Positions 15,301 to 24,079 of a stretch of DNA of 64,000 nucleotides are shown here, in pieces; the stretch's first letter is position 1, and each line of letters begins with the position of its first letter. Under the pieces are notes generated by a model. It was not told the origin of the DNA, ran no database searches, and worked only from the letters and a program-made list of their open reading frames with translations. Source of the stretch: Chloroflexi bacterium TSY (GTDB lineage: Bacteria; Chloroflexota; Anaerolineae; Caldilineales; Caldilineaceae); contig JAHBNG010000024.1 of NCBI GenBank assembly GCA_019217005.1, positions 62,001 through 126,000 of the forward strand, in the 5' to 3' direction. The translations under genes and the position numbers were made by a program.

Positions 15301-16929
15301 CGGTGAGCTATCGTCTAGAGGCAAGGTACCCATTTCTTCAACCAAGGCGCTATAGGCATCGGCATTTTCCCCACTCCAGCGCCAGCGATTCAGGCTGGCA
15401 CGTTCGCCCACCGGTTTCAGATGGCGAGTACTCATGGTATCCATAGAGGCCCAAGGCTCATTAATCGAACCACAAGTCTGCCAGCCCATGCGTGCGTCAA
15501 ACGTACCCATTGCGTGATTGTCGCCCCATGCACTCCCAGCTTCATTCAGATGGACAGCATCAATGCCATTGGCTTGGAACTGTTCGACCAATACTTGAGC
15601 AATACGCTGCTTCTCGATAAAGGACTCGTGCGTCGTGATCTGCATCGTGAGAACTTCACCATCTTTTTCCCAGAAGCCGTCATCATTCTTGGCCCAACCC
15701 TGACCTTCCAGCAGTGCATCGGCTTTTGCCGGATCTGTGATCTGCATTTCTTGGAAGAGCGGATTGTCACGGATCAGGTCTACATAGCGATTCAGCGGCG
15801 GATAGGCTACAAAGAAGTGCTCAGACTTGATGGTCGTATTCTCATAGGCAATGTCAATGATCTGGTCACGATCGATATAGTAGTTGAGCGCCCAGCGCAT
15901 ATCTGGCTCGGCCCAATGACCTTCTGACAGATTCATCTCAAAGGTGCGTGAGCAAGGATCGAGCCATGCGAAAGGTGGGCCGTCAACCCAAGAGACAAAG
16001 GCGTTGTTGGTCTTGGCCTGTAAAGCCTGAAATGCACCTAATGTGATATCCTGTACGCTGTCCATTTCTCCTTCAGCCGCCACGGCCACCCGTGTTTCCT
16101 CAGGACCATATGCGGTCCAGACCAACTGTTTGGGTGCGGGCAGTTCTTTCCAACCAATTTTGGCACCCCACCAACTGTCTCGGCGCTGGTAGACCCACTC
16201 AACCTCAGAGGTTGATACCAATTCATATGGACCTGTTGCAACGGGCCAACCCTGCTCAGGATCATAGAACTTAAAGGTGAGCGGATCCTTATCGGCCCAA
16301 ATATGCTCGGGCACAAAGTTGACGCGGCTACTTCCAATTTTGACGGCGAAATGGTCCAATACGAAGCGGGGATTTGGCTCTTTCAGGTTGAACTGCACAG
16401 TCAAATCATCGATCTTCTCGACGTTATCCACCCATTGATCCATTTCAGTCGATCCACGAAGCTCAGGAGCATTCTCCAGCAGCATGTTTATCGTAAAGAC
16501 GATATCATCGGCGTTATATGCCTCGCCGTCACTCCACTCAATCCCTTCGCGCAAGGTGAGGGTCCATACGTCCAAGGTGTCATTGGATTCAAAGGACGTG
16601 GCCAACCATTCTTCCATTTCACCGGACTCATAGTTAAGAATAAAGAGTGGCTCCACCATCGCTTGGAAGTATCCATTCGAGGTTCGTCCGCCTGGAATGT
16701 ACCAGTTCCACAGTTCCGGATCCTGCGGGCGAGCTGACTCATCGATAAAGACAGTCTCGGCACGCGTGATTTCACCGCTATCCATTGCTGCGCCATCGGA
16801 ATCTGACATGCCTTCGCCGTCATCAGATGCTGGTGGTGCACCAGGAGCTGGCGCACCACAGGCTGCCAGGACCATCGCTCCGATCACCAAAAGGACAACA
16901 AAAAAGTAGATCCGCTTCGTTCGATACAT
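15292..16929 (-). pseudogene. Peptide ABC transporter solute-binding protein, 3'-truncated by deletion
   Basis: A 545-residue SBP_bac_5 (family 5) lipoprotein. The signal peptide VLLVIGAMVLAACGAP ends in a lipobox (LAAC), followed by an acidic linker. The mature part is closely similar to the neighbour at 17293-19101, for example TLDVWTLTLREG, ALNYYIDRDQIIDIAYENTT and RMGWQTCGSINEPWASM. It ends at LPLDDSSPKD, whereas the neighbour continues after LPLDD with about 58 more residues that complete domain I. The last five residues are read out of frame from oppD-tail DNA. The start is supported by AAGGAG 9 bp before the ATG. The P1 element at 16958-17036 lies just upstream. Probably non-functional or folding-impaired. 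Confidence 0.85.
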
Positions 16930-16957
16930 GTGCTTGTATTCTCCTTATACCTTTAGT

Positions 16958-17036
16958 GCTTATCCGATAAGTTCTGTGACGAGCCATTCTCGCTCGAGAA
17001 ACTGGTCGGACTCACCACCACTTTTCGGATAGGTTC
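16958..17036. repeat. Palindromic leader element, family P1, copy b (inverted)
   Basis: 79 bp, opposite orientation to copies a and c. Ends read GCTTATCCGATAAGT and ACTTTTCGGATAGGTTC. It lies 29 bp before the start codon of the truncated binding-protein gene and upstream of its AAGGAG site. Confidence 0.8.
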
Positions 17037-17185
17037 TTAGGCTCTGTAAATATCATGAATGTTTGTCTCTTTTCGTCTAGAAACGCATTCATGGTCCCCA
17101 CAATTGCAATTGGTATTACATACCCATCCGCCCACCCATGCAAATTGTAGGTAAAAGTAAGCCAAGATAAGTGGGTTGCGTTTTG

Positions 17186-17263
17186 AGGTGGTATCCCAAA
17201 TTGTGTGAATTCGCTTTTTCTCTGAGAGGCTAAGTAACTTTACAGAATTTGGGATATACCACC
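17186..17263. repeat. Diverged palindromic element resembling family M2, copy f
   Basis: 78 bp with arms AGGTGGTATCCCAAATT and AATTTGGGATATACCACCT and a core containing CTCTGAGAGGC. Length and layout match the M2 copies, although the arms differ. It lies 30 bp beyond the stop of the full-length binding-protein gene and could act as its terminator. Confidence 0.55.
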
Positions 17264-17292
17264 TGTTTCGATGAGAGATGTTTGTGTAATCT

Positions 17293-19101
17293 TTACTGAG
17301 CTGATTCAATCTCATGCAGCATCTTGTGGACGCTCTGCCACCAGTTCGGTGGATGCATGTAGTTGTTCTCCGCAGTTGGCCAGTTGGTCCAGTAGGTTTC
17401 GTCAAACGGGATCAACTTGCGGGCTTGAGAGATCGGAATCACTGGCAGATCTTGCAGCCAATGGTCCATGGCCTCGATGAAGAGTTCGTCGACGCGTGGA
17501 TCATCCAACGGTAGCGTCCCCATCTCTTCAACTAATGCACTATACGCGTCGGCATTTTCCCCACTCCAACGCCAACGATTGGCGGAAGCACGCTCACCAA
17601 CTGGCGTCAACCAACGAGTGCTCATGGTGTCCATAGAGGCCCATGGCTCGTTAATCGAACCACACGTCTGCCATCCCATGCGGGTATCGAAGGTACCCAT
17701 CGCATGATTGTCACCCCAAGTTGAACCAGCCTCATTCAGGTGGACAGCGTCAATGCCATTGGCTTGGAATTGCTCAACCATAACCTGAGCAATGCGTTGC
17801 TTTTCAATGAACGCTTCGTGCGTGGTGATCTGCATACTCAAGACTTCGCCATCTTTCTCCCAGAAGCCATCATCATTCTTGGCCCAGCCTTGACCTTCTA
17901 GCAACGCATCGGCTTTCGCAGGATCGTGAAGCTGCATCTCTTGGAAGAGCTCGTGGTCGCGAATCAGATCGACGTAGCGATTCAACGGTGGGTAGGCAAC
18001 GAAGAAGTGCTCTGACCTGATGGTCGTATTTTCGTAGGCAATGTCAATGATCTGATCTCGATCGATGTAGTAGTTGAGAGCCCAACGCATCTCTGGTACG
18101 GCCCAGTGCCCCTCAGCCAGATTCATCTCAAACGTGCGGGAACATGGATCGAGCCAAGCATAGGGAGGACCATCAACCCAAGCGGCAAATGCATCGCCCG
18201 TCTTGGCTTGAAGTGCTTGGAAAGCACCTAATGTAATATCCTGCAGGCTATCCATTTCGCCATCTGAAGCCACTGCCGTGCGGGTTTCTTCTGGGCCATA
18301 TGCTGTCCAAACGAGTCGGCGCGGTGCAGGCAGCTCTTTCCAACCGGTTGCAGCACCCCACCAATCATCATTGCGCACATAGGTCCACTCTGTTTCGGTG
18401 GTGCTTTCATACATCCAGGCACCGGTTCCAACTGGCGGGAAGAATTTGAAGGTTAGAGGATCCTCGCCCTCCCAGATATGTTGGGGAACGATGTTGATGC
18501 CGCCCCAGATTTTGACCGAAAAGAAATCCAAAAGGAAGCGGGGATTTGGCTCTGTCAGATTAAACTGAACAGTCAGGTTGTCGATCATTTCAACGCTGTC
18601 AATCCATTGGTCAATCTGAGAGGAGTTGTGGAGTTCAGGGGCGTTCTCTTTGAGCATGTTGATTGTAAAAACAACGTCTTCAGCATTGAAGGCTTCGCCA
18701 TCGGCCCATGTTACACCATCTCGCAGGCTCAGGGTCCAAACATCCAGTGTATCATTGGATGTCATCTCCGTGCCCAACCATGGCTCAATTTCGCCGCTCT
18801 CATAGTTGAGAATGAAGAGTGGCTCAGAGACAGACTGGTGGTAACCGCGGGAACGTTTGTCGCCAGGAACAAATGGGTTCCAGAGTTCTGGATCTTCCAC
18901 GCGGGCACTGGCATCTAGGAAGAGTGTCTCCGCACGGGTGATTTCACCGCTATCCATTGCTTCGCCATCGGAGTCCGACATTGCTTCTCCATCATCAGCC
19001 GCTGGCGCAGCACCGGGCGCTGGTGCACCACAAGCCGCAAGAACCATTGCACCAATCACCAAGAGGGCGATCAAAAGGTGCATTCGCTTTGTTTGATACA
19101 T
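17293..19101 (-). CDS. Peptide ABC transporter solute-binding lipoprotein (family 5)
   Basis: A full-length 602-residue SBP_bac_5 protein. The N-terminus has a lipoprotein signal with lipobox LAAC, then an acidic Asp/Ser-rich spacer of about 30 residues that tethers the receptor to the membrane. Family landmarks include WTLSLRDGVTWADGEAFNAE, AEGHWAVPEMRWALNYYIDR and the C-terminal QDLPVIPISQARKLIPFDET. It binds oligopeptides or similar solutes for an Opp-type importer. A strong AAGGAG precedes the ATG by about 9 bp, and P1 copy c lies at 19127. It is the first gene of the minus-strand locus; the next gene is its truncated paralogue, so a tandem duplication is likely. Confidence 0.93.
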   Translation of the reverse strand: MYQTKRMHLLIALLVIGAMVLAACGAPAPGAAPAADDGEAMSDSDGEAMDSGEITRAETLFLDASARVEDPELWNPFVPGDKRSRGYHQSVSEPLFILNYESGEIEPWLGTEMTSNDTLDVWTLSLRDGVTWADGEAFNAEDVVFTINMLKENAPELHNSSQIDQWIDSVEMIDNLTVQFNLTEPNPRFLLDFFSVKIWGGINIVPQHIWEGEDPLTFKFFPPVGTGAWMYESTTETEWTYVRNDDWWGAATGWKELPAPRRLVWTAYGPEETRTAVASDGEMDSLQDITLGAFQALQAKTGDAFAAWVDGPPYAWLDPCSRTFEMNLAEGHWAVPEMRWALNYYIDRDQIIDIAYENTTIRSEHFFVAYPPLNRYVDLIRDHELFQEMQLHDPAKADALLEGQGWAKNDDGFWEKDGEVLSMQITTHEAFIEKQRIAQVMVEQFQANGIDAVHLNEAGSTWGDNHAMGTFDTRMGWQTCGSINEPWASMDTMSTRWLTPVGERASANRWRWSGENADAYSALVEEMGTLPLDDPRVDELFIEAMDHWLQDLPVIPISQARKLIPFDETYWTNWPTAENNYMHPPNWWQSVHKMLHEIESAQ

Positions 19102-19126
19102 GTGACTGTATTCTCCTTTGAACTGA

Positions 19127-19206
19127 GAACCTATCCAAAAAGTGGGCGTGAATCCGACCGGCTTCTCGAGAGAGAATGTATCATCACAGAACTTTTCGGA
19201 TAAGCA
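19127..19206. repeat. Palindromic leader element, family P1, copy c
   Basis: About 80 bp; ends GAACCTATCCAAAAAGTGGG and ACTTTTCGGATAAGCAC, same orientation as copy a. It lies 26 bp upstream of the start codon of the full-length binding-protein gene. Confidence 0.8.
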
Positions 19207-19591
19207 CGAATATGAATGAAGAGCTTTTCACAACGTGGTTGTACGTCAAGAGTTCTCTGCTTAGAATGATTCAGCGCTAAACCAGCTGCAGAAGCTCAAC
19301 ATAATTTCTCTGTCATATTCACTCCGAAAGCTCTGTTTCGTCTCTTCTCTGAACGAAAGGACTTGAAACTTTTTTAGGAATGAAACATCAGAGAAAATGA
19401 TAAATATGACAAAGACCTCGTTACGTCATGGCATTCTATCGACGTTTTGTTCTAGACGCCCAAAAACTCGCCTAAACCAAATTGCCAGTCTAGGCTGGGT
19501 TAGAAAACAGTTTCAATCGTTGGGTTTAGCCAGGTGTTCTTTGAGATCCTTAGACAACAAGAAATACGCTCGGGAAGCGATTAACAATTAG
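19207..19591. other. Intergenic stretch without recognisable gene
   Basis: AT-rich sequence. Only short inverted motifs are visible, for example CTGTCATATT near 19309 and AATATGACAAAG near 19401. No coding frame looks real. Confidence 0.4.
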
Positions 19592-19853
19592 GAGTGTGTA
19601 CCATAAATGTATCATTGGAAAAGGCGAAATCTAAAACGCTCGCACACATTTTTGAACACACAGGAATACGACATCGGGTTTTTGCACGACTTCTGAGGGA
19701 ATCTGCTGGGTAAGTCGTCATTGGGGATATCTTATATATGAACGAATAGTTTGTCAAACTTTGCTTTGGATTAGGTGGCGAACGTGACGGTTACAGCATG
19801 ATGAATGGCACATCTTGATGGTCAAATCTTACACACTTTGTGGTACACACCCA
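19592..19853. repeat. Long M2-type element, copy e
   Basis: Begins GAGTGTGTACCATAAATG and ends CACACTTTGTGGTACACACC, the inverse form of M2 ends, but encloses about 225 bp of other sequence instead of the short core. It may be an ancestral longer element or two half-elements around an insertion. Confidence 0.5.
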
Positions 19854-19917
19854 GCTATGTTATAGTATAGCGTAAATATAAAATACTTTATGTTATCGCT
19901 CAGTTTAAAAAGAGAAT

Positions 19918-19996
19918 GGCTCATCTGTGAAAAGAATGCGAACGGATTTTGTACAGCCAAAGAAATCACTGATTTGCACACTTTCGTCTGATGAGC
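19918..19996. repeat. Palindromic element family M3, copy a (antitoxin leader)
   Basis: About 79 bp from GGCTCATCTG to TTTCGTCTGATGAGCG; the same ends and length recur at 49028-49106, and a shorter version at 56301-56359. Its right end continues directly into GAAAGAGG, the ribosome binding site of the antitoxin gene. Confidence 0.6.
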
Positions 19997-20010
19997 GAAA
20001 GAGGATATGT

Positions 20011-20304
20011 ATGGACAAAGTTATGCAAACCGCACCGATCAGCGACGTACATCTTAATCAGAAGACTCTTCTAAAACGATTGATCGACAATCCTATAGTT
20101 CTTATGTCACGGTCGCAACCCGCAGCAGTGCTTGTCAGCGTCGAAGAGTGGAACCGAACAGCAATGGCGATGGAAATCATGCTAGAGCTGATACAGAATG
20201 AACGACCCTGGTTCACTTTACCTCTTTACACATTAGAAGACATACGCCATGAGAAGGAGAATGTAGATGCGGCCCTGGCGATGGATAATCAACAAACTGT
20301 ATAG
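20011..20304 (+). CDS. PHD/YefM-type antitoxin-like protein
   Basis: About 97 residues from the ATG at 20011 (AGAGG 6 bp upstream). The N-terminal half reads DVHLNQKTLLKRLIDNPIVL, then MSRSQPAAVLVSVEEWNR. This is the fold of PHD/YefM antitoxins, which bind DNA as dimers through this region and block a toxin with the C-terminal tail. A longer frame from 19927 runs through the M3 element and is unlikely to be used. The following gene overlaps or abuts the stop, as in toxin-antitoxin operons. The C-terminal tail (residues 60-97) is family-specific and gives no toxin identity. Confidence 0.75.
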   Translation: MDKVMQTAPISDVHLNQKTLLKRLIDNPIVLMSRSQPAAVLVSVEEWNRTAMAMEIMLELIQNERPWFTLPLYTLEDIRHEKENVDAALAMDNQQTV

Positions 20305-20308
20305 ACAA

Positions 20309-20524
20309 ATGATCCATCAGTCTCTTCAAAACGGCGATGGGTTATTTGATTCTTTGGATCGTTTGGAGCAGACAGCAGACGGATATCCAAAGGAAGGACA
20401 ATATACGATTGAGAATCAGGATGGCAATATCGTTCGTTGGGATGTTGCTGGATACGAAGTACTGTATGAACGATTGACCAAAAACAGATACCTTCTTATG
20501 GCTGCACTGAAGCGCAATAGGTGA
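20309..20524 (+). CDS. Small protein downstream of the antitoxin, possible toxin
   Basis: About 71 residues if started at the ATG at 20309, or 85 from the ATG at 20267, which overlaps the antitoxin gene. The sequence ends with NIVRWDVAGYEVLYERLTKN and LLMAALKRN, which faintly recalls the strand pattern of ParE/RelE toxins (R.W.V..Y.V.YE), but the arginine and histidine residues expected in the last strands are not obvious. The assignment rests mainly on position after a PHD-type gene. It could equally be a second small protein of unknown function. Confidence 0.45.
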   Translation: MIHQSLQNGDGLFDSLDRLEQTADGYPKEGQYTIENQDGNIVRWDVAGYEVLYERLTKNRYLLMAALKRNR

Positions 20525-20703
20525 GCGAGTTGTTCCCAATTAATGTTTTAGTACCGATGGCCGCATTCCGGGAATGCTCAGCCTGTTGATTTAGGGACAA
20601 CTCTAATGTACAACAACACCGGGGTGACGAGGAGTGCCTTTGGGTTTGGAGTGAGATGGGATCCATATCGCCCCCAAAGTGAAATAAACCCGATTGCAAA
20701 CGT

Positions 20704-21933
20704 TCATTTGACTTCTTTAAGTGCGTAGAGCCCCCCAAACGCAAGCAAAGCCAATGCACCCCAAAAGAGAAACGGTAGAGATGGGTTGATCGCGACCAAA
20801 CTGTTGCCCAAGGGTGGCGAAAAAGTACGTCCAAAACTCATGCACATGATGACTAAGCCAGTTGCTGTACCCGCAAAGGTAGCACCGATGCCCTTGAGTT
20901 CGACGATGACTGTCATGAAGAGCGCCATAAATGCATCGCGGATCACCCCGGCCAGAATGACCCCCACCCAGACTCCAGGTCCAACAACGACAGAGAGCAA
21001 ACCTGTCCCGGATGCCATCATGAGCGCAGCGATCATCAAAAAGATTCGCCGGAAGCCAAGTCGATCTGAAAGCAAAGCAATGGGGATCGTCGCGAGGAGA
21101 CTGGCGGCGTGAAAGGTGCCGACAGCATTCCCTGCTGCCGCGTCTGACCATCCGATTTGTGTCAAATGGGTTGGTAGATATCCCAATGTTCCCTGAACAC
21201 AAGCGTTAAAACCCATCCCGGCCAGCGCGACGAACCAAATGGAGCGTAGACCAGCAATATGAACAATTGCATCCTTCATCGACGTCTGTTTCCCCGATTT
21301 ATCTCCCAGGTTCACTTCGTTCGGCGACGTCTGCGTGAAAAACCAAAGAATTCCGATGATGGCCGAAATTGCTCCATAGAGGAACAGAACATTGCGCCAT
21401 CCGCCTAATAGTGGGGAAAGAATTGAGGCGCTTAGCACAGATGCCACCATGAATCCGAACGCCATCCCCGCTGAGACAATGCCATTGGCCATTCCCAAAC
21501 GATTACCTGGAAACCAGATCGCACAGACTTTATGAACATTCATTGGCAGAAAAGATGGAATCAGACCAAAGAGAAAAGATGTAAGTGCGAGCGTAATGAA
21601 CCCGGACGAGCCCCCCCGCAATGCCCCCAAAGCGCCAGCGACCAAGCAACAAATGGTCAACATACGGCGTGTCCCAAAGCGATCACCCAACACGCCCCCG
21701 ATCAAGCCGATCAAAATCCCCATAAAAGATGATGCCCCCCAGACCCAACCAACTTCGACGATGGTCAAGCCCAGTTCAGCCGAAATTTCGGGAAAGAGGA
21801 CGGGCATAGACATTGTGGGAATTGCCATGCCGAAAGTAAAGGTCGACGCGGCAAGCGCCAAGATATACCATTTATAATTCGAGTCAGCGATACTATCTGA
21901 GGAATTTTTTTGCGATGGGAGTGCAATGTTCAA
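20704..21933 (-). CDS. Major facilitator superfamily transporter
   Basis: About 409 residues with 12 predicted membrane helices. The MFS signature between helices 2 and 3 is GGVLGDRFGTRRML, and the equivalent loop in the second half is ALLSDRLGFRRIF. The first helices read WYILALAASTFTFGMAIPTM. Substrate unknown; the nearest general group is the anion/monocarboxylate-type MFS. The frame begins with TTG at 21933 without a good ribosome binding site, so the start is uncertain. It is 130 bp downstream of the sugar ABC permease gene on the same strand, separated by the hairpin at 21987-22046. Confidence 0.85.
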   Translation of the reverse strand: MNIALPSQKNSSDSIADSNYKWYILALAASTFTFGMAIPTMSMPVLFPEISAELGLTIVEVGWVWGASSFMGILIGLIGGVLGDRFGTRRMLTICCLVAGALGALRGGSSGFITLALTSFLFGLIPSFLPMNVHKVCAIWFPGNRLGMANGIVSAGMAFGFMVASVLSASILSPLLGGWRNVLFLYGAISAIIGILWFFTQTSPNEVNLGDKSGKQTSMKDAIVHIAGLRSIWFVALAGMGFNACVQGTLGYLPTHLTQIGWSDAAAGNAVGTFHAASLLATIPIALLSDRLGFRRIFLMIAALMMASGTGLLSVVVGPGVWVGVILAGVIRDAFMALFMTVIVELKGIGATFAGTATGLVIMCMSFGRTFSPPLGNSLVAINPSLPFLFWGALALLAFGGLYALKEVK

Positions 21934-21986
21934 CTTTGATTCTCGCTATTGCAATGTCAGTTTCAGTGTTAAGTCCTTCGAAAACC

Positions 21987-22046
21987 AGTAGATCGCAATC
22001 GTTAGATTCTTCGCTTCGCTCGAGAATGAGACGATTGCGGTCTACT
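21987..22046. repeat. Palindromic element M4, copy a (hairpin between permease and MFS genes)
   Basis: AGTAGATCGCAATCGT and ACGATTGCGGTCTACT enclose an inner palindrome (ATTCTTCGC...CTCGAGAAT), so the whole 60 bp can fold into one long hairpin. It lies 19 bp after the permease stop and may act as a terminator. Related copy at 49631-49716. Confidence 0.6.
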
Positions 22047-22064
22047 AAAAATCGTAAATCTCCA

Positions 22065-22964
22065 TTATCCTTTAATCCCTGTCAGTGTGATCCCTTGTAC
22101 AAACGTCTTTTGGAGAAAGAAGAAAAGAAGAACAATCGGTAGCGTGATCAAGACCGATGCGGCCATTAGCAGACCCCATTCCGCGCCATATTGGGATTGA
22201 TACTCATAGATTCCAAGCGAAAGGACATAGAGCTTTTGATCACTCAAATAAATGAGTGGTCCAATATAGTCGCGCCAGCGGGCGATAAACTCGAAGATGG
22301 CGACTGTTGCGAGGGCTGGTTTCGAAAGTGGGAGGACGATGCGACTATAGATCCGTAGCTCGCTTGCTCCGTCGATGCGCGCGGCCTCTGATAACTCCAT
22401 TGGAATTGTCATAAAGAATTGACGTAGTAGAAAGATGTAGAGCGCGCCGCCAAACCAATGGGGAACGATTAAGGGAAGAAATGAGTTGACCCAGCCCAAA
22501 TTCTTGAAAATCAGAAAGAGTGGGATCATTGTCACCTGGAAAGGTAACATTAACGTTGCGACAGTGAGAATGAAGAGTAGATTTCGTCCAGGCCAAGGAA
22601 TGCGAGCCAGACTGTAGGCAACCAGTGAGGATGAGATCAGGACACCGATCGTTGCCAAGGCTGCAATAATCAATGTGTTGCGTAAATAGAGGAAGAAGGT
22701 AATATAGGTGACTGCGGTAGGATAATTGGACCACTGCAAGGGACTGGGAATCCAAATCGGTGGGTAGGAGTAAAATTGGGTATCAGGCTTCAAAGAAGTC
22801 GAGAGCATCCACAAAAAAGGCAACATAAAAACAGCCGCAGCTGGAATTAAACTCGCGTGGATCAAGATGCTACGAATAATGCCGCGCACCTGCTTTTTGG
22901 TGATGAAAGCGCCGCGTCTAGTTGCTGGCAGCGCCGATGCTGCTTTTTGGGTATCAACTGTCAT
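22065..22964 (-). CDS. Carbohydrate ABC transporter permease (MalG/UgpE type)
   Basis: About 299 residues from the ATG at 22964 (AGGAT before it); the frame extends to 23003, but that start lies inside the upstream gene. It has six membrane helices and the permease EAA motif SEAARIDGASELRIYSRIVL followed by PLSKPAL, which docks to the ATPase. The family is CUT1 sugar importers. Its partners are the permease at 22973-23923 and the binding protein at 24080-25447. No ATPase gene is present, as is common where one shared MsmK-type ATPase serves several importers. Confidence 0.92.
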   Translation of the reverse strand: MTVDTQKAASALPATRRGAFITKKQVRGIIRSILIHASLIPAAAVFMLPFLWMLSTSLKPDTQFYSYPPIWIPSPLQWSNYPTAVTYITFFLYLRNTLIIAALATIGVLISSSLVAYSLARIPWPGRNLLFILTVATLMLPFQVTMIPLFLIFKNLGWVNSFLPLIVPHWFGGALYIFLLRQFFMTIPMELSEAARIDGASELRIYSRIVLPLSKPALATVAIFEFIARWRDYIGPLIYLSDQKLYVLSLGIYEYQSQYGAEWGLLMAASVLITLPIVLLFFFLQKTFVQGITLTGIKG

Positions 22965-22972
22965 TATTATCC

Positions 22973-23923
22973 TTACGCGTCTCCTCCTGCATAGAAGACC
23001 CACAGACGGGCCGAGCGGAAGATCAGTAACGTGACGGCCAATGTAAACATAAATAATAGCCAGGCCATTGCCGAGGCATATCCCATTGTCAAGTAATGAA
23101 AAGCGCTTTTGTAGAGATAAATTGAATAAAAGAGCGTACTATTCGCGGGAAATCCAGTTCCACCGGTCATAATGAAGGGAATTGCAAAAAAGTTGAGTGC
23201 CCCGATCACAGATGTAACCAAATGAAAAAAGACGACCGGCGTCATAATGGGGACGGTGACATGACGAAACTTATGCCAAAAACTTGCACCATCCACATCA
23301 GCCGCATCGTAGAGATCCTGCGGGACATCTTGCAAGCCAGCTAAATAAAGGACAATCTGCTGACCAATAATCCAAAGCGCTAAAAGGACCAATGTTGGTC
23401 TTGCCCACTGCTCGCACGTCAACCAACAAGGCCCGCGCACACCAAAAAAGCGAAATGGGGTTTCGATTAGTCCTATGCGGGGCGTGAAGATGAGAACCCA
23501 AACCAATGCCAACGCAACCTCTGGAACAAGGGTCGGCAGAAAATAGATTGTGCGATAGACGACCTGGCCGCGAATCTTGGCGTTGAGCATCATGGCTAAA
23601 CCAAAAGCAAAGAAGATCGCCAGCGGAATCGAAACAATGGCAAAGTATACTGTGTTGTAGATGGCAGCGTTGAAGTCGGTGTCATCTGTAAACAGCTCAA
23701 TGTAATTCTTCAACCCGATCCACTGAGGGTCCATCACCCCATTAAATTTGGTGAAGCTATAGTAAGCTGAGGCCAACGTTGGATAAATCCAAAATGCCAA
23801 TAAGCCAATGATCCAAGGAGAAGCAAAAAGAAGGCCATTGATCGTATTGCGCGTTTTTGGAGAAAGACCTTTACGCCGGGGAATGTTGGGCGCAGGGGTA
23901 GCTGTCGCAACTGTGCTTGCCAT
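22973..23923 (-). CDS. Carbohydrate ABC transporter permease (MalF/UgpA type)
   Basis: 316 residues, six membrane helices, starting with a short cytoplasmic N-terminus (TRNTINGLLFASPWIIGLLA). The EAA loop reads QDLYDAADVDGASFWHKFRH followed by VTVPIMTPV. It pairs with the MalG-type permease whose start lies 8 bp beyond this stop. The substrate is likely a sugar or glycerol-phosphate-like compound, judging by family only. The 156-bp gap to the upstream binding-protein gene contains a perfect 13-bp hairpin that may tune relative expression. Confidence 0.92.
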   Translation of the reverse strand: MASTVATATPAPNIPRRKGLSPKTRNTINGLLFASPWIIGLLAFWIYPTLASAYYSFTKFNGVMDPQWIGLKNYIELFTDDTDFNAAIYNTVYFAIVSIPLAIFFAFGLAMMLNAKIRGQVVYRTIYFLPTLVPEVALALVWVLIFTPRIGLIETPFRFFGVRGPCWLTCEQWARPTLVLLALWIIGQQIVLYLAGLQDVPQDLYDAADVDGASFWHKFRHVTVPIMTPVVFFHLVTSVIGALNFFAIPFIMTGGTGFPANSTLFYSIYLYKSAFHYLTMGYASAMAWLLFMFTLAVTLLIFRSARLWVFYAGGDA

Positions 23924-23982
23924 CTATTCAATCCTGTCCATATACAGTATCCAAAAACTTTCTGGGGTTTGCTTAACACGTA

Positions 23983-24022
23983 GAAAGGCGAGAAAGCGAC
24001 GAATTACGATTTCTCGCCTTTC
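23983..24022 (-). promoter_or_regulatory. Intercistronic hairpin between binding protein and permease genes
   Basis: Perfect 13-bp arms GAAAGGCGAGAAA and TTTCTCGCCTTTC with a 14-nt loop, 58 bp after the binding-protein stop. In sugar importer operons such hairpins typically protect the receptor mRNA and reduce read-through into the permeases. Confidence 0.65.
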
Positions 24023-24079
24023 TTTGGCAATCGATCAATGTAGAATTTACATCGACAACAGACTCACGACCAAACCGAC

